Shown: positions 24,222 to 34,913 of the stretch, one piece after another | Layout of the letters: every line of letters starts with the position of its first letter | Numbering within the stretch: the first letter of the stretch is position 1 | From: Microvelia longipes | Lineage: Eukaryota; Arthropoda; Insecta; Hemiptera; Veliidae | Direction: 5' to 3' | Assembly: GCA_018340805.1 (NCBI GenBank) | Contig: JACMZG010001908.1 | Location: 14,230,145 to 14,294,144, forward strand | DNA length: 64,000 nucleotides | Notes under the pieces: model-generated | The model's input: only the letters and a program-made list of their open reading frames with translations | The model's database searches: none | What the model was told of the DNA's origin: nothing | Made by a program: the position numbers and the translations under genes

Positions 24222-26962
24222 CATGTGTGAAATGATATTGCCAAAACATTATATGTTATGTGTGAAATGATATTGCCAAAACCCAAAACTGACATGCCAA
24301 AACTTTTATGGTTATGTGTGAAATGATATTGCCAATGTCAAATATGGTTATGTGTGAAATGATATTGCCAAAAACAAAATATGGTTATGTGTGAAATGAT
24401 ATTGCCAAAACAAAATATGGTTATGTGTGAATGATATTCCAAAACAAAATATGGTTATGTGTGAAATGATATTGCCAAAACAAAATAGGTTATGTTGCAA
24501 AACAAAATATGGTTATGTGTGTGAAATGGCCAAAACAAAATATGGTTATGGTGTGAAATGATATTGAATTGGTTATGAAATGATATTGCCAAAACAAAAT
24601 ATGGTTATGTGTGAAATGTATTGCCAAAAAAATATGGTTATGTGTGAAATGATATTGCCAAAACAAAATATGGTTATGTGTGAAATGATATTGCCAAAAC
24701 AAATTATATGTGTGAAATGATATTGTATGTTATGTGAAATGATATTGCCATTGCCAAAACAAAATAGGTTATGTGTGAAATGATATTGCCAAAACAAAAT
24801 ATGGTTATGTGTGAAATGATATTGCCAAACAATATGGTTATGTTGTGAAATGATATGCCAAAAACAAATATGTTATGTGTGAAATGATATTGCCAAAACA
24901 ATGATATTGCAAAACAAATATGGTTATGTGTTGAAATGATATTGCCAAAACAAAATATGGTTATGTGTGAAATGATATTGCCAAAAACAAAATGGGTTAT
25001 GTGTGAAATGATATTGCCAAAACAAAAATATGGTTATGTGTGAAATGATATTGCCAAAACAAAATATGGTTATGTGTGAAATGATATTGCCAAAACAAAA
25101 TATGGTTATGTGTGAAATGATATTGCCAAAACAAAATATGGTTATGTGTGAAATGATATTGCCAAAACAAAATATGGTTATGTGTGAAATGATATTGCCA
25201 AAACAAAAATATGGTTAGTGTGAAATGATTATTGCCAAAACAAAATATGGTTATGTGTGAAATGATATTGCCAAACAAAAATATGGTTAAATGATATTGC
25301 CAAACAAAATATGGTTATGTGTGAAATGATATTGCCAAAACAAATTGGTTATGTGTGAAATGATATTGCCAAAACAAAATATGGTATGTGTGAAATGATA
25401 TTGCCAAAACAAAATATGTTATGTGTGAAATGATATTGCCAAAACAATGATATTGCCAAACAAAATTGGTTATGTGTGAAATGATATTGCCAAAACAAAA
25501 TATGGTTATGTGTGAAATGATATTGCCAAAACAAATATGTTATGTGTGAAATGATATTGCCAAAACAAAATATGGTTATGTGTGAAATGATATGCCAAAA
25601 CAAAATATGGTTATGTGTGAAATGATATTGCCAAAACAAAAATATGGTTATGTGTGAAAATGATATTGCCAAAACAAAATATGGTTATGTGTGAAATGAT
25701 ATTGCCAAAACAAAATATGGTTATGTGTGAAATGATATTGCCAAACAAATATGGTTAAAATATTGGGTTATGTGTGAAATGATATTGCCAAAACAAAATA
25801 TGGTTATGTGTGAATGATATTGCCAAAACAAAATTGGTTATGTGTGAAAATGATTGCCAAAACAAAATATGGTTATGTGTGAAATGATATTGCCAAACAA
25901 AAATGGGTTATGTGTGAAATGATATTGCCAAAACAAAATATGGTTATTGTGAAATGATATTGCCAAAACAAAAATATGGTTATGTGTGAAATGTGTATTA
26001 TTGCCAAAAACAAAATATGGTTATGTGTGAAATGATATTGCCAAAAACAAAATATGGTTATGTGTGAAATGATATGCCAAAACAAATATGGTTATGTGTG
26101 AAATGATATTGCCAAAACAAAATATGGTTATGTGTGAAATGATATTGTGGTATGTGTGAAATGATATTGCCAAAACAAAATATGGTTATGTGTGAAATGA
26201 TATTGCCAAAAACAAAATATGTTATGTGTGAAATGATATTGCCAAAACAAATATGGTTATGTGTGAAATGATATTGCCAAAACATATGGTTATGTGTGAA
26301 ATGATATTGCCAAAACAAAATATGGTTATGTTGTGAAATTGATATTGCCAAAACAAAATATGGTTATGTGTGAAATGATATTGCCAAAACAAAATATGGT
26401 TATGTGTGAAATGATATGCCAAAACAAAATATGGTTATGTGTGAAATGATATTCCAAACAAAATATGGTTATGTGTGAAATGATATTGCCAAAACAAAAT
26501 ATGGTTATGTGTGAAATGATATTGCCAAAACAAAATATGGTTATGTGTGAAATGATATTGCCAAAACAAAATAATGTGTGAAATGATATAAAAACAAAAT
26601 ATGGTTATGTGTGAAATGATTATTGCCCAAAACAAAACAAAATATTGGTTATGTGTGAAATGATATTGCCAAAACAAATGATATTGGGTTATGTGTGAAA
26701 TGATATTGCCAAAACAAAATATGGTTATGTGTGAAATGATATTGCCCAAACAAAATATGGTTTATGTGTGAAATGATATTGCCAAAACAAAATATGTTAT
26801 GTGAGAAATGATATTGCCAAACAAAAATATGGTTATGTGTGAAATGATATTGCCAAAACAAAAATATGGTTATGTTGTGAAATGATATTGCCAAAACAAA
26901 ATATGGTTATGTGATATTGCCAAAACAAAATATGGTTATGTGTGAAATGATATTGCCAAAAA
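24222..26962. repeat. 36-bp satellite array, about 76 copies
   Basis: Unit built from ATGTGTGAAATGATATTGCC plus AAAACAAAATATGGTT, 36 bp. The array covers 2.7 kb. Copies differ mostly by single-base insertions or deletions, with few substitutions; in intact stretches the unit stays in frame as 12 codons (VMCEMILPKQNM on the plus strand), which is a by-product of 36 being divisible by three. Several units are partly deleted. No gene. Confidence 0.97.
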
Positions 26963-27329
26963 ATAAAAATAATGGACACTTTCTGATTAAAACGGGTCGA
27001 GTTGAACTCGCACGGTAAATTTAGCAACGGGAAAATTTATCAGCGTTTGACTTTAGACTTCGACAAGAGTACTTTAATCCTTATTCCTAGAATATTATTG
27101 TCTTACTTGTTTTTATCTAATCATTGCCTTCTAAAATAGGAGGGAAGGGAATTGAAATTGAAAATAGCTACCCACGTTTATAAAAGTGATTTCTAAGAAG
27201 AAAAGTGCAAAACAAATGAAATATGAAATATTCTCGTATAAGCCGGGCAGGTCCTGTAAAATGTACTTGTTCCAAAAATTAAAATTGGTATCAATTATTA
27301 TCTATGTGCTATTTTCTTCAGATATTGGG

Positions 27330-27537
27330 TCCATAATTTTAAGTAAGGCCAGGGATGAAGTGTTTACCTTACCCCAGAATTTCTTAGAAAATTGAGGGGT
27401 GAAACCAGCTTTATTATTTTCAAAGAAAATTCTCAATGAAACATTTTCTTTGAAAATGCCCCCTTCCTTGATTTCCTAACAAATCCAGGGATAAGGTAAA
27501 CAAACACCTTAGCCAGGCCTTACTTAAAATTATGTTT
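27330..27537. mobile_element. Hairpin MITE (about 95-bp arms)
   Basis: CATAATTTTAAGTAAGGCCA on the left and TGGCCAGGCCTTACTTAAAA-type sequence on the right are inverted copies, both including GTTTACCTTA and CCCC. The centre has a second small palindrome, TTTCAAAGAAAA/TTTTCTTTGAAA. Confidence 0.75.
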
Positions 27538-27539
27538 TA

Positions 27540-29045
27540 ATTAAAATTATGGTTAAAGTAGTCCTCGTTAACTAAATGTAGATCCTCGTATTCTGCTACA
27601 CTTATGCTATCTTTAAGGCCGATTTCATTAAATACTTACCTGGCTTTTAATGTTTTAATATTTGTCACCAAATATCTTTCTTCATTAGTGGATATTTATA
27701 AAATGATGTTTTGTTGTTGTTGTAGGGGTGGTACCCCTACTTAAGACCACCAGTGAATCGGCTTCAGTGTTATCAGTGGAATTACATTGTCACAATATAA
27801 TTGTGTGAAAGATAATTGTTTAGCAAAACACGGTAGTATCAAATGATAAATGAATTACATTGTGTTTACGGTCCTATGCTCCATCTATATTAGTATTATT
27901 CTAAGACTTTATCTAACGAGATCATATATTATATACACCAGGGGTCTCCAAACTTTTTTGTTTGAGTGGCCCTTAATTTAGACCGAAACAATTGCGTATT
28001 CCCCCCCAAGCTTTTTGTTAGGATTTTTAATTATGTGTCCATATTTATGGGAAACGATTTAACACTCAAAAAATATGTTTTCAAACTATACAAAATGTTA
28101 GTAACCACTTAAAAACATATAAAATTAAACGTTAGCACGCAAAAAACAACAAAGCGAGTTAGACACTGTAAAACAGTAAAACATTCTGGAGCAAAATAAA
28201 CACATTTAACAGCGAACAGTGAAATAAAGATGAAAGCAATATGAAAGTAAAGTATCAGTTATCAAAATTGAGTTAGATAAGTTTGTTAATAAGAATTAAA
28301 AAAGTAACAAAAGGCGGTACAAAAAAGGATCGTTCATATCTTAGTTCATAATTTAGTGTATTTTGGCGGCTTTTGTTTAAGGCTTATCTTATCTATTATA
28401 CTTATTAATTTGACAATTATTTTTCTTTGATCACCTTCTTTCATCCTTTTTTACACATTTTCCCAACAATTTTTTACATTTTTTATTATTTTATTCTTAT
28501 TTATATTAATGTGTTAATATATTTTTTCCAGTTTGGAGACCCCTGCGATGATGTACACTACATGATTATTATTTAATCACTGATAAAAGCCTCTTACTGA
28601 GTGTGAGTGATTTGTTTGTGATCATGTCTGCTTGTGCAAACGCAAAAAAAATATTCAGTCAGAATTCTAAAACGTTGAGTATGAGTATAAAATATAAATG
28701 TTTTAGATATCAGCTTAGAATAATACTAATATAGAAGGAGCACAGGACCGTAAACAAAATGTAATTCTACTGATAACACGAAAGCCAGTTGACTGGTGGT
28801 CAACTGGCCACCAGTTGACCACCAAGTTATAAGTAGGAGTACCAAACTAACAACAATGCATTATTTTATATATGTGTCATAAATATCCATTACTGAAGAA
28901 AGATCGTAAAGAACAAATATAATAACTTAAAATACCTTCTGAGTATTTAATAAAAACCAGTCTTAGATAGCAAAAGATAGCGGAATACAAGAATCTACAT
29001 TTGGTTGACGAGGACTACTTTTATTATAATTTAATTAAAAACGTT
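27540..29045. repeat. Large imperfect inverted repeat with a hAT-like element at its centre
   Basis: Left arm about 27,540-27,925, right arm about 28,670-29,045. Shared inverted words include AAAGTAGTCCTCGT, AAATGTAGAT, TGGATATTTAT, TTTACGGTCCT and ATATTAGTATTATTCTAAG. The left arm has an extra internal duplication (GAATTACATTGT occurs twice). The centre is occupied by a separate hAT-like element. Confidence 0.75.
27939..28545. mobile_element. Non-autonomous hAT-like element (607 bp)
   Basis: Terminal inverted repeats CAGGGGTCTCCAAACT and AGTTTGGAGACCCCTG, perfect over 16 bp and typical of hAT elements. Interior AT-rich, no transposase. The 8-mer before it, ATATACAC, does not recur at the exact right end, but ATGTACAC (7 of 8) lies five bases farther on. 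Confidence 0.72.
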
Positions 29046-29202
29046 ATAAACTACAATTTAAAACGCTTAAAATATTGTAATACACCGATAATTTATATTA
29101 GTATTTTATGAATAATCAATCATTAATAATAATAGAACATAATAATTCAGCAACCGGAAGTATTGCCAACTTTTTTATAAGAAAATTGTATATTTTTAGG
29201 GT

Positions 29203-29292
29203 GGCAGCATTACTTAAGAACACCAGTGAACCGCCATTCGTGTTATCAGTAGTGCTCCTTCTATACATAGTATTATTCTAAGGATATCGGTA
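29203..29292. repeat. Third copy of the 27.7-kb arm segment
   Basis: TACTTAAGAACACCAGTGAA, CGTGTTATCAGTAG, GCTCCTTCTATA and AGTATTATTCTAAGGATATC match the inner part of the large inverted repeat in the left-arm orientation, but lack the segment between the last two landmarks. Confidence 0.6.
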
Positions 29293-29652
29293 TAAGTTTT
29301 AATTAAACGAAGTAATGTTCTAGAATGCCCCCCTGTGTATATATGTGTTTTATACATAAGTATAAATCTTACTTATATACTTAAGTAATGTTCTTGAATA
29401 CCAGCCACAGCCAATGTATAAATATTTTAAACACAAGTATAAACTCACTTAAACTTAAGTAATGTGTGTGTCACCTAAACTTAAAGCCTTATGTGTTTTA
29501 ATTATAGGTATAAGACTCACTTTAATTTAAATATTGCCCTAGAATTAAATATATTTAAAGATTAAACAAAAATGACGATTTTTACACGGAAGGAATTATA
29601 ATAAAGTGGTTTTGGACAACAGCACTAGGGAAAAATCTTAACGCTGAGCTTA

Positions 29653-29658
29653 TTTATT
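29653..29658 (-). promoter_or_regulatory. Candidate poly(A) signal of the FoxC gene
   Basis: AATAAA on the minus strand about 190 nt past the FoxC stop codon. It is the first canonical hexamer I saw downstream. In such AT-rich DNA the motif is common by chance, so this is only a candidate. A donor-like CTAG/GTAAAT also lies within 15 nt of the stop, so a spliced 3' UTR is possible. Confidence 0.35.
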
Positions 29659-29847
29659 ATTGATTGATGAAAGAGAGGATGATAATACTTCTTACTTCAA
29701 TAATAATAATAATAATAGATCAGTTTTGACACATGAAATATAACCCGATACTTTGGTCTATTAATCGTTTAATATTCAAGACTAAATTAATATCTCTTAA
29801 TATCTATTTTAAATAATAAGAAAGTTATTGGTATTTACCTAGTTGTG

Positions 29848-30699
29848 TCATGGTTGGTAGTAATGAGGAGCAGTCCTGAACGCACAGCTCTGGTCGAAGG
29901 CAGACGTGGGGTCGTGATCAGTGTACCAGTGCCTGTACTGCTGTTCCTGTTCGTACTGACAGTGATAGTAGACTGAGGAAGACCCCTGGAACCTCGCCGG
30001 ATAACCAGGTGTCACGAGTGAATCCACACTAAAACAGCTTTCACTATGATCAACTTGCGGTTTCACATCTTCAGCCATGTACTTAGCAGTGCATGTCATC
30101 AGAACTGGTTCTTTCTTAGGTTTATACTCTAGTTTCACTTCCTTGGCAGTTTTTTCAAGCATGGCTTGCTGAACCTGTACCTGGACTTGCTGCACTTGAT
30201 GAACTTGCTGTCGTTTTATGGCTTCTTCTTTCTCTCTCATAGCGTCTTTCTTCTTAAATCTCCTTCGTCTCCTGAGATAGGAACCGTTGTCAAACATGTT
30301 GTAAGAATCCGGGTCCATTGTCCAGTAGCTACCCTTACCTGGTTTTTTATCGTCTCGAGGTACTTTGACGAAACACTCGTTTAGAGATAGATTATGCCTG
30401 ATGGAGTTTTGCCAACCTTGTTTATTTTCCCGGTAGTAAGGAAACCTTTCCATGATGAACTGGTAGATCCCGTTGAGAGTACACTTTTTCTCGGTCGAAT
30501 TTTGTATAGCCATAGCGATGAGTGCTATATAGGAATACGGAGGTTTAACCATGTCTTTGGACGGATGGTGTATCTGCTGCTGCTGATACGCGGGAGGATA
30601 GTACCGACCGTACTGGTCCGGGTAAGGACCCGGATAACCGTGCCCGTACCCGGCCGCAGCACGGTAGTAAGAACTCTGCTCTCCGAACAGCGTGTGCAT
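29848..30699 (-). CDS. croc (FoxC): FoxC / crocodile-type forkhead transcription factor
   Basis: Predicted nuclear DNA-binding transcription factor, 283 residues, single exon. The N-terminus ([19 protein letters not shown]) has the FoxC-type GEQS-YYRAAA motif. A complete forkhead domain spans about residues 50-143: [14 protein letters not shown] at 48-61, recognition helix [13 protein letters not shown] at 98-110, and the basic wing 2 [11 protein letters not shown] at 142-152. A Q/V-rich linker (about 164-178) follows, then the FoxC-like motif FSVDSLVT at 223-230. The start is the first in-frame ATG; an in-frame TAA lies about 20 codons upstream and no other ATG intervenes. The protein is short for FoxC (fly and vertebrate members are around 500 residues), mainly in the C-terminal half. 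In insects FoxC acts in head and mesoderm patterning (family knowledge). No other gene lies within 18 kb. Confidence 0.95.
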   Translation of the reverse strand: MHTLFGEQSSYYRAAAGYGHGYPGPYPDQYGRYYPPAYQQQQIHHPSKDMVKPPYSYIALIAMAIQNSTEKKCTLNGIYQFIMERFPYYRENKQGWQNSIRHNLSLNECFVKVPRDDKKPGKGSYWTMDPDSYNMFDNGSYLRRRRRFKKKDAMREKEEAIKRQQVHQVQQVQVQVQQAMLEKTAKEVKLEYKPKKEPVLMTCTAKYMAEDVKPQVDHSESCFSVDSLVTPGYPARFQGSSSVYYHCQYEQEQQYRHWYTDHDPTSAFDQSCAFRTAPHYYQP

Positions 30700-31520
30700 C
30701 CCCGAGACGACGCGACCGCCCGTCCACGCCTCAAAAAAACTTATTATGACACACAACACGGAGCTCGTTTACACAGATATCAAGTCAAAACACGAATTGT
30801 TTCCTTTGGAGCGACAGTGAAAACAGCGGGGTGGAGAATTAGCTCTAGGGCTAACTGAAGATCAACACGAGTGCTCCGGGAGGATTCTAGGGGCGGTAAC
30901 GTTAGAGAATGGTGGGGTGGAAAGCAACCACGCCTCCCTATGGCCGCGTCTCACCCTCTAACACCTCTAAGACTCTAAGAAATACCCAGCACGTGTACGC
31001 ACTACTCCTGCACCCTATAATCTCTAGCTTCCACCCCCGACACTGTGGTAAAGGAATGCCGCCTCTCTGAACGTGCCGTTTCCTCCCGTAACTACAAAGA
31101 CTAACCGCTAATCTTTTTAATCCAAGTTTTAATACTGGAAACATATCAGAAACCAAAATGAATCCTTTCTGACTTTTATCTCAAAAGAAGTGTGACAGAT
31201 GCAAATATATAGGTCTCACTGTGTGTCATCTTCAACACAGATGAATCGTCCTTAAAGGTGAACGACCGTGGCTTCTAAGATAGTCATCCTTCTCGTGCTA
31301 CGTGTAAAGCTAAAACTATAGCAGCTGCGTCTATCTTTGGCACTTAAGAAAATAAACCAGAATATCTATTTCAGCTCAGCTTAGTGAGATTCCAAAGTAA
31401 ATCAGCCTGAGAGTATAGCTTCAGCATACAAAACCGTCTCCGAACCAAAAGTCTTAGCTATCGCAGGCATCATTTCTATTTCATTTATATAAAAGTTTAA
31501 CAGAAATGGTCCGTATTAAA
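30700..31520 (-). promoter_or_regulatory. FoxC 5' flank, comparatively GC-rich, putative promoter/5' UTR
   Basis: The first several hundred bases upstream of the FoxC ATG are visibly richer in G+C and CpG than the rest of the window and free of the repeat families seen elsewhere, until a 5S-like repeat copy begins near 31,530. A TATA-like CTATATATTTG occurs on the minus strand at about 31,203-31,213. No start site can be fixed from sequence. The call rests on position and composition. Confidence 0.4.
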
Positions 31521-31528
31521 TTTAAACA

Positions 31529-32515
31529 AAAAATCAGGTACGGAGTACGGAGTACCTCGGAACTTTTTCTCATCCCATCGGATTCGCTACGCTCATTCTC
31601 CCTACTTCGGACTCACTTCACCCATCCTCACCCGTGGTGTAGTGGTTAAGGTACGCGGCCAATACACAGAATGGAATTGTCATCATGGGTTCAATCCCAG
31701 CACGGGCCTCTAGGGTTTTTATGAGAGGGATAAAAATTCTGCGTACCACGTCCTTCAGAAGTGACGTAACGCCAGTGGTCTCGATCATGTGCGTTGTCTG
31801 GTACTCGTTAATGATCCCTTACCCTAAATGAAACTGGGTATAGGCAAAATTTAGGACCCTCATTGTAGATTCATTATAATACTATACTGTTTCTGCCTTG
31901 TGTTTAAAGTGTGTGGAGGTTTGGTTTAACAGTGAGAGATTAACACGTGTTGTTCCCAGTTTTCATTAGACTATAAGAGTCAGTGAAAATATGTATGAAA
32001 ATGTGAAAAAAGCATGAGAGGAACCATAGAAATTCACGGCTCTTCTATCTAGATTAGATGAAATATACCTACACTTGAAATTAAAAGGAGTAGAACACTA
32101 TCTTAGGGAGCTGGCAAAAAGGGCCCAACAACGTGGCCTACTTGCCTGGTAGTTACTACCACTCCCCCATATTACTATCACTATCACTATCACCCATCCT
32201 CAAACAGTAAATGCATCTGTATCATTCGCAGCGGTGACACCATGACCACGCTCATGCTGCTTCATTTTTATGATCCAACAAAAATCATTGATATACTTGT
32301 AATTTTTTAACAAAACTTTGTTTAAAATGGATACAAATGGTATACACTTGTACCGAAATCAACCTCAATTGAATCATTTAAGTACACCTTACAATTTTTT
32401 AAGTAATTGGATAAAAATTAAACTAATACTGATAATGAGATGACGTTGCACATATATTAGTCTTATACATAGCCACATGCGTGCCAAATCATGTAATAAA
32501 TGTAATTTATTTTCG
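31529..32515 (-). repeat. 5S-like repeat family, copy E, interrupted by a SINE
   Basis: The right end (GAGTACCTCGGAACTTTTTC) is at 31,550, the tail runs to 31,630, and after a 559-bp SINE the copy resumes at about 32,190 with the 5S block (32,222-32,275, GCGGTGACACCATGACCACG) and the ATACTTGT landmark. It fades out near 32,515, before the left end. Confidence 0.75.
31631..32189 (+). mobile_element. tRNA-derived SINE with 13-bp target duplication
   Basis: The head has a Pol III A-box TGGTGTAGTGG (31,635-31,645) and B-box GGTTCAATCCC (31,688-31,698), spaced as in a tRNA. A 430-bp body follows, and an ATCACT-type simple-repeat tail. Exact 13-bp direct repeats, TCACCCATCCTCA, flank it (31,618-31,630 and 32,190-32,202), proving retroposition into the 5S-like repeat. 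Length is on the long side for a SINE, so the body may derive from a partner LINE 3' end. Confidence 0.85.
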
Positions 32516-32597
32516 GGTACTCGATGGGACGGAATAAAAATTTAAGATTTACTTCATCAACAAAAAGTATCCGAAAAGAAATAAATATAAATACTAA

Positions 32598-32710
32598 GGC
32601 CCGTATTCAAAGACATCTTCCTAACATTTTCCTAACATTTCCTAACATTCACCTTAAGGAACAATGAGAATGTTAGGAAAATGTTAGGAAGATGTCTTTG
32701 AATACGGGCC
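32598..32710. mobile_element. PIF/Harbinger-like hairpin MITE, copy 1 (113 bp)
   Basis: Almost the whole element is an inverted repeat: ends GGCCCGTATTCAAAGACATC and, inverted, the same sequence. Internal CCTAACATT/AATGTTAGG units repeat. TAA flanks both sides (32,595-32,597 and 32,711-32,713), fitting a 3-bp TWA target duplication. Confidence 0.85.
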
Positions 32711-33037
32711 TAAGACTATAATACTAAAAATAAAAATAATGTTAGTATATATTTTATTTATAATTATTAAATATATTTTGACATCTATTATTTCTTAAAT
32801 TCTTATTTAATTTATTTAATTAATGAATTTATTTATCAGTTTGAAATATTTTTTTACTTCCCTACCCTCTTATAGGAGAGGGAAGTATTGCATCAGCGCA
32901 AAACATAACACCCACTGTTTTCCATTAAATTTCGACATTTGTCAAAGAGGCCTCATCGACATCTGTGGACAGCACAGCTCAGTTATCAAACTATATGAAT
33001 AGATTAACAAAATAGTTATTGGACTGTTAAGAATTAA

Positions 33038-33661
33038 ATTCTAGGTTAATTAATGACGACTGCAGTCCTATAGAAAGTTTATTTAAATAAACATTAATAA
33101 CAGACGTTTCGCTTGGCGAAGCCAAGCATCTTCAGTGTAAACAAAAATGTATTGTATAATGTATTGTATTTCAATTTTATTTTGTTTAACTATGTGGTAA
33201 AGTTTTTGTGATGTTCTTTTGGTTTTGGTATGCTTTACTAAATATTTTTGGTGTTGGATGTTTGTTTTGGTTTTGGTATGCTTTACTAAATATTTTTGGT
33301 GTTGGTTGTTTGTTTTGGTTTTGGTATGCTTTACTAAATATTTTTGGTGCTGGTTGTTTGTTTTGGTTTTGGTATGCTTTACTAAATATTTTTGGTGCTG
33401 GTTGTTTGTTTTGGTTTTGGTATGCTTTACTAAATATTTTGGTTTGTTTGTTTTGGATTTGGTATGCTTTACTAAATATTTTTGTGCTGGTTGTTTGTTT
33501 TGGTTTTGGTATGCTTTACTAAATATTTTTGGTGTTGGTTGTTTGTTTTGTTTATTGTTTACACTGAAGATGCCTGGCTTCACCATGCGAAACGTCTGTT
33601 ATTAATGTTTATTTAAATAAAATTTCTATAGGACTGCAGTCTTCATTAATTAACCTAGAAT
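33038..33661. mobile_element. Foldback element with internal 48-bp minisatellite
   Basis: Arms 33,038-33,150 and 33,550-33,661 are inverted copies (ATTCTAGGTTAATTAATGAC, GACTGCAGTCCTATAG, AACAGACGTTTCGC, CATCTTCAGTGTAAAC). Between them are seven tandem 48-bp units. No protein. Confidence 0.88.
33206..33545. repeat. 48-bp tandem repeat, seven copies
   Basis: Unit begins TTGGTATGCTTTACTAAATA and ends TGTTTGTTTTGGTT. All units are very similar, one shortened. 48 is a multiple of three, which yields long but meaningless open frames on both strands. Confidence 0.95.
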
Positions 33662-34050
33662 ATATGAATAAATGTTTACATTCCTTGGAAAAACATTACA
33701 ACACAAGAAGCTGATAAAAAATCAAAGAAACTTGGCTCAAAAGTTAAGTCCTAAGAGAGGAAGAACTGAATATAATTTAAGTCAATTTAAACCAAAAATT
33801 GATATGAAAAATCTGATGATGTTACGAAGCTTTATAAGTGAAAGTGTTTTATGCTTCCATATCAGCAGATATTTATAGATAGATATGCACTTTGCTAGTA
33901 AAATGTCAAAGTTATATTATATAAAATTAATATAAATATAATATAAAATAAATATTATATAAAGCCTATAGGTATCTCATGCTATGGTTGGTATGAGTTT
34001 TATATTATGTATACTAATAATACATAATAAATAAACAAACCTAGCATTAA

Positions 34051-34062
34051 TAATATATATAT

Positions 34063-34125
<63 letters not shown>
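34051..34125. repeat. (TA)n microsatellite
   Basis: About 75 bp of TA with one interruption, fused directly to a 5S-like repeat fragment at its right side. Confidence 0.95.
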
Positions 34126-34127
<2 letters not shown>

Positions 34128-34129
34128 TA

Positions 34130-34265
34130 ACTTCGCAAAAACCACTCAGAAAGCCTTATAGAAACGCCTGAAAGGGATAATTCCGGTTTAATTTCGGTTT
34201 CGGATTTTTTTGCAGACACAATACAAAATACAATATGTATATCTACGGTATATATGAGGGAAACT
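34130..34265 (-). repeat. 5S-like repeat family, left-end fragment K
   Basis: Inverted it reads CCTCATATATACCGTAG, GTATTGTGTCTGCAAAAAAA, GGAATTATCCCTTTCAGGCG, i.e. the left 120 bp of the family. The rest is replaced by a (TA)n array. Confidence 0.65.
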
Positions 34266-34316
34266 AAAAATACATCAATATTATTAAAATTATTAGTTTA
34301 AGATTAGGCCCGTACT

Positions 34317-34543
34317 CAAAGACATTTTCCTAACATTCTCCTTAAAGGTTTCTAAAGGAGAATGTTAGGTCTCCTTAAGGAGAATGTTAGGTTTAGGTAA
34401 GGAAAATGTTTTTAAGCCACGAAATTTAAATGATGTTTAAAAGTGGGAAAAACATGGGTTTCGTGGCTTAAAAACATTTTTCTAACATTCTCCTTAAGGG
34501 TTCTTTAAGGAAAATGTTAGGAAAATGTCTTTGAATACGGGCC
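34317..34543. mobile_element. PIF/Harbinger-like hairpin MITE, copy 2 (227 bp)
   Basis: Same ends (GGCCCGTACTCAAAGACATT / inverted AGGCCCGTATTCAAAGACAT) and AGGAGAATGTTAGG repeats. It contains a second internal palindrome around TTTAAGCCACGAAA. Flanked by TTA and TAA. Confidence 0.82.
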
Positions 34544-34913
34544 TAAATGAATCAATATGCAAAACACAATAAAAAAAACAGAAAATGTGAAGTAAGTTAA
34601 ACGTAAAAATTACCCATGATTATGTACAGAATAACATAAAATACATGCAAGAATTAGTTTAAAAAATTATTTTCATAATCACTAATAAAATTATGAGAGG
34701 TAAGAAGTGATAAAAATAGGAAGGAAATACAGGAAGTTAAAGAGGGTTAAGAGGAAATTAAGTTTTAATACCAACACCAACGCGACAAAGAGAGCGGTAC
34801 CTAGAACTTAACGCTAAAGTGCTTGTGATTACCTTGTAGTGAATTCAGCTTTAAGGTTTGAAGTAGCAGTATAATAAATATTTTGTGCCTCAGTACAAGT
34901 TATAATTTGATTT

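Noticed and set aside
25030..25218. MVMCEMILPKQN repeat protein
   Set aside because: A by-product of the 36-bp satellite; frames break at every indel.
30394..30858. 154-codon plus-strand frame overlapping FoxC
   Set aside because: Antisense shadow of the FoxC coding sequence.
31631..31705. Functional tRNA gene
   Set aside because: A and B boxes are present but the cloverleaf stems do not pair well and the target duplication shows a SINE.
33083..33586. 167-codon frame with KYLVKHTKTKTNNQHQ repeats
   Set aside because: It is the 48-bp tandem repeat read in one frame; the plus strand is equally open, and it sits inside a foldback element.
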